A stretch of 64,000 nucleotides of DNA from Vibrionales bacterium SWAT-3 (GTDB lineage Bacteria; Pseudomonadota; Gammaproteobacteria; Enterobacterales; Vibrionaceae), in contig AAZW01000001.1 in the NCBI GenBank assembly GCA_000169995.1, forward strand, positions 124,001 to 188,000. Reading direction: 5' to 3'. The translations under genes were made by a program, and so were the position numbers. A model generated the notes under the pieces. It was not told the DNA's origin. It saw only the letters and a list, made by a program, of their open reading frames with translations, and did not search any database. This document shows positions 60,108-64,000 of this stretch, in pieces (position 1 is the stretch's first letter; each line of letters starts with the position of its first letter).

Positions 60108-61751
60108 ATGCGCCAACTTCTCAGTGGCTTATCTATAAAAATACAAATACTAATTCCTGTACTCTTTTCCGTCGTATTGCTTTTTACGGGGGTTATTATC
60201 GGTGGTGACAAACTAGAAAATGCCTTTAAAGAGGTATCTATCGCAACAGACCAGTTGATACTACATAAAGAAGAACTCAGCGAAATCGTCGACAACAGCT
60301 ACGGTATGCGCATCAAAGCGATCTACAGCTTATTCAATGCAGATGATGTGAAAACCTTAGTTCAAACTCTTAATGAAAAGCGCGACCTGAACACTCGTCT
60401 ACTGAACTCCTTAAACACTGTGCCGGGGATGCAAGACGAAGTAGCAGCGATGAGTAAGGCGATGAATCATTATGTCGACTTTTCTCGTACAACAATGCTT
60501 CCTCTATTAAAGGCAAAACATGGTAATTCAGCTCTGTCTTCTGACTTCGATGCACGTTACCAAGTGGCCATTGACCAATACCGTCATGCTGGCAACGAGA
60601 TGGTACAAGCCATCAATACCCTATCTAAAAAGCTCAACTTACTTGCAACGAAAGAAGTGGACATCAATGGTCAGCAACACACCAATACACTTGATACGGC
60701 GACGGTAGCACTGTTAGTTATCCTTTCAGTCGCACTGGGCATCAGTTGGGTACTCGCAAGCATCATTGTTAAACCAATAAGCAATATTCAAGCAACCATG
60801 CGTGAAGTTGCTAAAGGTAACTTGTTAGTCAAAGCAGAAGAGTACGGCGATAACGAAATCTCTCGCCTAGCAAAAGACGTTAATCAATCGGTAGACCAAC
60901 TGCGTGACACCGTAAGTTCACTTTCTCGAATCAGTATTGAAGTCGCTTCTGCTTCCACAGAGCTAGCAGCAGTAATGACGCAATCAAGCGTGAACTCAGA
61001 TCAAGAGAAGCAAGAAGTTGAACAAGTTGCTTCAGCAGTGAATCAACTGGAGAGCACAGCTTCTCACGTTAACGAGAATGCCGTTCAAGCAGATTCGGCG
61101 TCTAAGCAAGCTGACGAGATGGCAACGCACAGCATGAGTTTGTTTAACGAAAGCAACAAAGCCAATGAGCAAATGGCTATTCAGCTTAGTGAAGCAGCGA
61201 ATGTTGTGGGAACACTAAAAGAGCACTCAGAACAGATTGGTAAAGTAATTGAAGTGATTCAAAGCATCTCTGAACAAACCAACCTACTTGCGCTGAATGC
61301 AGCTATTGAAGCGGCGCGTGCTGGAGAAAGTGGTCGTGGTTTCGCTGTGGTTGCCGATGAGGTTCGAATGCTAGCGGCACGTACTCAAGACTCAACCAAA
61401 GAGATACAAACCATTATCGAAGGTTTGCAGGTTCAATCTGGCAATGCGAACGAGAGCATGAGCAGCTCACTGGCGATGCTAGAGCACAACCAAACACTTG
61501 CAGCTGAAGTAAGCGAGGCTCTTTCTGGTATTGCCAACTCAGTAACGGACATGACGGAAATTAACACTCAGGTAGCCTCGGCAGCGGAAGAACAAAGCCA
61601 AGTGACGTCAGACATCAACCGCAATATCTCCAACATCTACAGCTTAGTAAGCCAGAACGTAACCGGGATTACTCAAGCTGCTGCTGCAAGCCATGAGCTA
61701 TCGAACCTTGCAGAGCAACAGAAACAGCAGTTGGGTTACTTCAAGGTGTAA
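60108..61751 (+). CDS. Methyl-accepting chemotaxis protein with four-helix-bundle-type sensor
   Basis: A 547-residue transmembrane chemoreceptor. ATG 60108 is preferred over an upstream in-frame TTG or ATG-like start because AGAGGGA precedes it and the first membrane segment (about 12-32) follows at once. A helical periplasmic domain of about 155 residues, a second membrane segment (about 195-215) and a HAMP domain ([18 protein letters not shown]) lead to the signalling domain. Its tip is [21 protein letters not shown]. No docking pentapeptide at the end. It is divergent from pstS; the ligand is unknown. Confidence 0.9.
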   Translation: MRQLLSGLSIKIQILIPVLFSVVLLFTGVIIGGDKLENAFKEVSIATDQLILHKEELSEIVDNSYGMRIKAIYSLFNADDVKTLVQTLNEKRDLNTRLLNSLNTVPGMQDEVAAMSKAMNHYVDFSRTTMLPLLKAKHGNSALSSDFDARYQVAIDQYRHAGNEMVQAINTLSKKLNLLATKEVDINGQQHTNTLDTATVALLVILSVALGISWVLASIIVKPISNIQATMREVAKGNLLVKAEEYGDNEISRLAKDVNQSVDQLRDTVSSLSRISIEVASASTELAAVMTQSSVNSDQEKQEVEQVASAVNQLESTASHVNENAVQADSASKQADEMATHSMSLFNESNKANEQMAIQLSEAANVVGTLKEHSEQIGKVIEVIQSISEQTNLLALNAAIEAARAGESGRGFAVVADEVRMLAARTQDSTKEIQTIIEGLQVQSGNANESMSSSLAMLEHNQTLAAEVSEALSGIANSVTDMTEINTQVASAAEEQSQVTSDINRNISNIYSLVSQNVTGITQAAAASHELSNLAEQQKQQLGYFKV

Positions 61752-61790
61752 GGTTTAAGACTGGAAGTAAAACATATCGTTCAAAACTAA

Positions 61791-61816
61791 AAAGGCCGTG
61801 GAAAACCACGGCCTTT
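61791..61816. terminator. Bidirectional terminator
   Basis: AAAGGCCGTGG (61791-61801) pairs perfectly with CCACGGCCTTT (61806-61816), with A and T on the flanks. It separates the chemoreceptor gene from the convergent DUF1566 genes. Confidence 0.9.
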
Positions 61817-61840
61817 GTTATTTACACAATAAGAGTTCGA

Positions 61841-62398
61841 TCACTCGGCAACCAACAAAACGCTAAATTTATATTGTGCAGCGTTGTACTGATAAACCTC
61901 ACCATTTATGGAATCCAGCGTCATCACACTCTGTCCATTACCAGCAGGAGTCGAACTCCATACATAAGCGGCTAAATTACCCGTCTCAAAATTAAACGTA
62001 TCACCGAATACCTTAGTACTCATTGCCGGAGAATGGCAGGCCACTTCTTTCAAAGACACCAACTCTTTGATGTTTGGCATACGCCACTCCTTTTGGCCAC
62101 CAAAGCGATGCAGAGCATGGCTACCACTTTCATCATTGATTGATTCAACCATAGCAAGCGCACTCTGCCAGTGGTAGGTTTCTACCTTTCCACTACAGGC
62201 TAGTGCCTTCGGATCCCATGTTTTACCTAGTTGACAACGCATCCAAGTTAATCCTGTCAGCTCGTCACTAAAGGTTCCATTATCGTTCGCAATGTAACGT
62301 GTACTTGGTGCCGATTTCTCAATGTCTAGGCTGCACTCTTGTGCCATAGCACCCACAGAAAATAGGCCGATTAAAGCGATGGTAAGTACATTTTTCAT
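61841..62398 (-). CDS. Secreted DUF1566 (Lcl C-terminal-like) protein
   Basis: A 185-residue exported protein with signal peptide (cut after GAMA). The DUF1566 pattern is clear: DELTGLTWMRCQLGKTWD, WQSALAMVESIN, EWRMPNIKELVSL and VWSSTPA. Cys residues (three in the mature N-terminal half plus one at about 118) may form disulfides. It begins two bases after the stop of the upstream lipoprotein gene, so they form one operon. DUF1566 domains occur in surface proteins, some collagen- or carbohydrate-binding; the function here is unknown. Confidence 0.82.
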   Translation of the reverse strand: MKNVLTIALIGLFSVGAMAQECSLDIEKSAPSTRYIANDNGTFSDELTGLTWMRCQLGKTWDPKALACSGKVETYHWQSALAMVESINDESGSHALHRFGGQKEWRMPNIKELVSLKEVACHSPAMSTKVFGDTFNFETGNLAAYVWSSTPAGNGQSVMTLDSINGEVYQYNAAQYKFSVLLVAE

Positions 62399-62400
62399 TT

Positions 62401-63888
62401 CTATTTACCTTGTAGTGAAACTAAACGAGCAGGGAATTGATAAGAATCGTAGTTATCTGATGAATCCACATCACCAGAGTAGATCTCTAATGCACTTATA
62501 TAGCCTCGGTCATCACCCAATGTGCCGATCTCATTGTAATAAAAGCCCCCATCTACCGTCGTATTGCTGTATTGGTTAAAAATAATAGATTGATTCCAAA
62601 CAGAACCGATTTCTGTATATTGACCACCAATACTCTGATGAGGGAAGTACTTGTAGGTTAGGCCGTAAACTTTACCGTCGGCATTCTTTTCGGTCTCACC
62701 GAAGTCGAGCAAATTGTAAAACTCATGGAACGTCGGTAAACGCCAGTCAGATTTACCGCATAATTTCAGTGCATTGATGTGATCAACGTAATCTTGCGTG
62801 GTACATACCGCATCACCTTTTGTTTTACATGTCGCTAAATCCACATCCTGATCATACGGCGTTACCACTCCTGGTAGTTCCAATGCGAACTGTCGAACTT
62901 TGTATTGAAGTGAGTTTTCATCTTCTGTTTTTGACTCCCAGATCAAGCCGCTGCGTTGGTCCAAAACACAAGACCATTGCGTTGCATCATCACTTAATAC
63001 CTGCCCATTAGAATCTAGCTTAGCGAACTGAAAACCATTGCCTGTATTAGTGTTTAACTCGGTTGTATCAAAGCCATACTCAGCGTCTTGCCCAGGAAAG
63101 GAACTCTGCACTTCTACCACATCTTGTGTGTCATCAATGTCTGAGAAATAACGAACCACGCCAGTGTCATTCAATGCCGTTGCAGCTTTTAGTTCACCTT
63201 CTAGAAAGTCAGCAAACGCCGCAACTTCATCGTTCGAGAGCACTCCACTCACATAATCGGCTGCACTCTTATCAAATTTAGAACTCAACTGTGCCAACAT
63301 GAACGCGCGGTTCGAATGCTTAAACGCTTTAATCGTCGAGACAATATTTTGCTCCAAGCTCGCTAGTTCAGACGCAGACAGGTCGTCTTGAATATCACCA
63401 GAGATAGTGATGCCGCTTTTCGCGAGCTGCGCTTTTAACTTGTTATTAGCCTCAGCAACCGTCAACCCATCTGCAACATAACCAGCTAACAGTGAGCTAA
63501 TACCATTGATTTCGTTGCCCGTAGTTTTTTGAAGACCAGGAGCTGCTATATAAGCATAAGATGAGGCAGAACCGCTGGTGCTATTCGCTGCAATCCCAGT
63601 ATCAACTTGAGCTAATAGAGGAACTGATAAAATCGACTTCTTAATGCTAGTGATACTAAACTCGCCATTCGCGTTAGCTGTCGAGCTTGGCTCACTACTA
63701 TCACACATGTAGTTTTGGTTTATGTCCGCACAAACCTTACTTTGTAAATCGATATTTTGTGCTGTAATTGTACCTGACACTGTATAAGTTGGTGCTGAGG
63801 ATGCGGATGTCGGGGTATCAGAGCCGCCCGAGCCACCACAGCCAGCAAGAGCCAAAGAAATGGCCAAAATCGTCAATTGAGGTTTCAT
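62401..63888 (-). CDS. Lipoprotein with C-terminal DUF1566 domain
   Basis: A 495-residue lipoprotein. ATG 63888 is chosen since a typical lipoprotein signal with LAGC lipobox begins there; an upstream in-frame start would add 21 mostly charged residues. After a Gly/Ser/Thr linker there is a carboxypeptidase-like segment (YTVSGTITAQNIDLQSKVCAD), a helical middle region (about 150-250) and a C-terminal DUF1566 domain (DQRSGLIWESKT, KSDWRLPTFHEFYNLLD, VWNQSIIF). It is paired with the smaller DUF1566 gene; the two products may act together at the cell surface. Confidence 0.82.
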   Translation of the reverse strand: MKPQLTILAISLALAGCGGSGGSDTPTSASSAPTYTVSGTITAQNIDLQSKVCADINQNYMCDSSEPSSTANANGEFSITSIKKSILSVPLLAQVDTGIAANSTSGSASSYAYIAAPGLQKTTGNEINGISSLLAGYVADGLTVAEANNKLKAQLAKSGITISGDIQDDLSASELASLEQNIVSTIKAFKHSNRAFMLAQLSSKFDKSAADYVSGVLSNDEVAAFADFLEGELKAATALNDTGVVRYFSDIDDTQDVVEVQSSFPGQDAEYGFDTTELNTNTGNGFQFAKLDSNGQVLSDDATQWSCVLDQRSGLIWESKTEDENSLQYKVRQFALELPGVVTPYDQDVDLATCKTKGDAVCTTQDYVDHINALKLCGKSDWRLPTFHEFYNLLDFGETEKNADGKVYGLTYKYFPHQSIGGQYTEIGSVWNQSIIFNQYSNTTVDGGFYYNEIGTLGDDRGYISALEIYSGDVDSSDNYDSYQFPARLVSLQGK

Positions 63889-64000
63889 AGAGTTATCTTC
63901 TTGTTTTGTTTTTAAAGAGCCTTGTCGTCGAAGACAAGTAACGCGTAGCAAATGACCTGCTCAATGAGAGCAAAGACATAAATAGAATCAGTACTGGTGA

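Overview
The window reads as chromosomal DNA of a marine gammaproteobacterium of the genus Vibrio. The grounds are a luxM/luxN-type quorum-sensing pair, an M9 collagenase, three methyl-accepting chemotaxis proteins, a mal locus with malK divergent from malEFG, a pstSCAB operon and a MoxR/VWA/BatD cluster. In several vibrios the last three sit on the second chromosome, so this is probably chromosome 2 (inference). The proteins look most like the Splendidus/Harveyi part of the genus, but the species cannot be fixed from this window.

Layout. 1-4.6 kb: 3' end of an isocitrate lyase gene, a possible ADP-ribosyltransferase-like protein, a cystatin-like lipoprotein, and a secreted collagenase whose second C-terminal PPC domain is cut by an in-frame TAA. 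5-8.9 kb: the autoinducer synthase and its hybrid sensor kinase. 9-15.3 kb: transporters and regulators, including a frameshifted Bcr/CflA-type MFS pump and an EamA gene whose start codon lies in a long perfect inverted repeat. 15.4-18.2 kb: an iron/cobalamin-type ABC importer with an 18-bp perfect palindrome upstream. 18.6-22.9 kb: a LolD/FtsX-type ABC system with an AttH/CrtC-like lipoprotein. 23.4-27.4 kb: a patch of small accessory genes (RDD, deaminase, SnoaL-like, GNAT) in which an ISAs1-family element of about 1,234 bp has split a 2H-phosphoesterase-like gene; the 10-bp target duplication and the interrupted reading frame can both be read.

27.4-37.4 kb: endonuclease I, a soluble PAS-PAS chemoreceptor, a DUF2913-like protein, a lipoprotein with a 75-bp tandem repeat, a divergent AraC/EamA pair, an orphan OppA and an acyl-CoA thioesterase. 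37.4-43.6 kb: malG, malF and malE on the minus strand and malK on the plus strand, with MalT-box-like and CRP-like sites between them and a structured intergenic segment beyond malG. 44-53.5 kb: a dCache chemoreceptor and a six-gene operon moxR-DUF58-DUF4381-VWA-VWA/TPR-batD, whose fifth gene carries three adjacent in-frame microsatellites, including 27 consecutive Gln codons. 53.6-64 kb: a GAF-GAF-GGDEF diguanylate cyclase, pstSCAB without phoU, another chemoreceptor and a pair of DUF1566 genes.

Most operons end in recognisable Rho-independent terminators. No tRNA, rRNA, CRISPR array, prophage or integron attC array was seen. The least conventional items are the IS-split 2H gene, the start-codon hairpin of the first EamA gene, the structured segment after malG, the repeat-rich VWA/TPR protein, the ART-like protein and the recently damaged collagenase and MFS genes.
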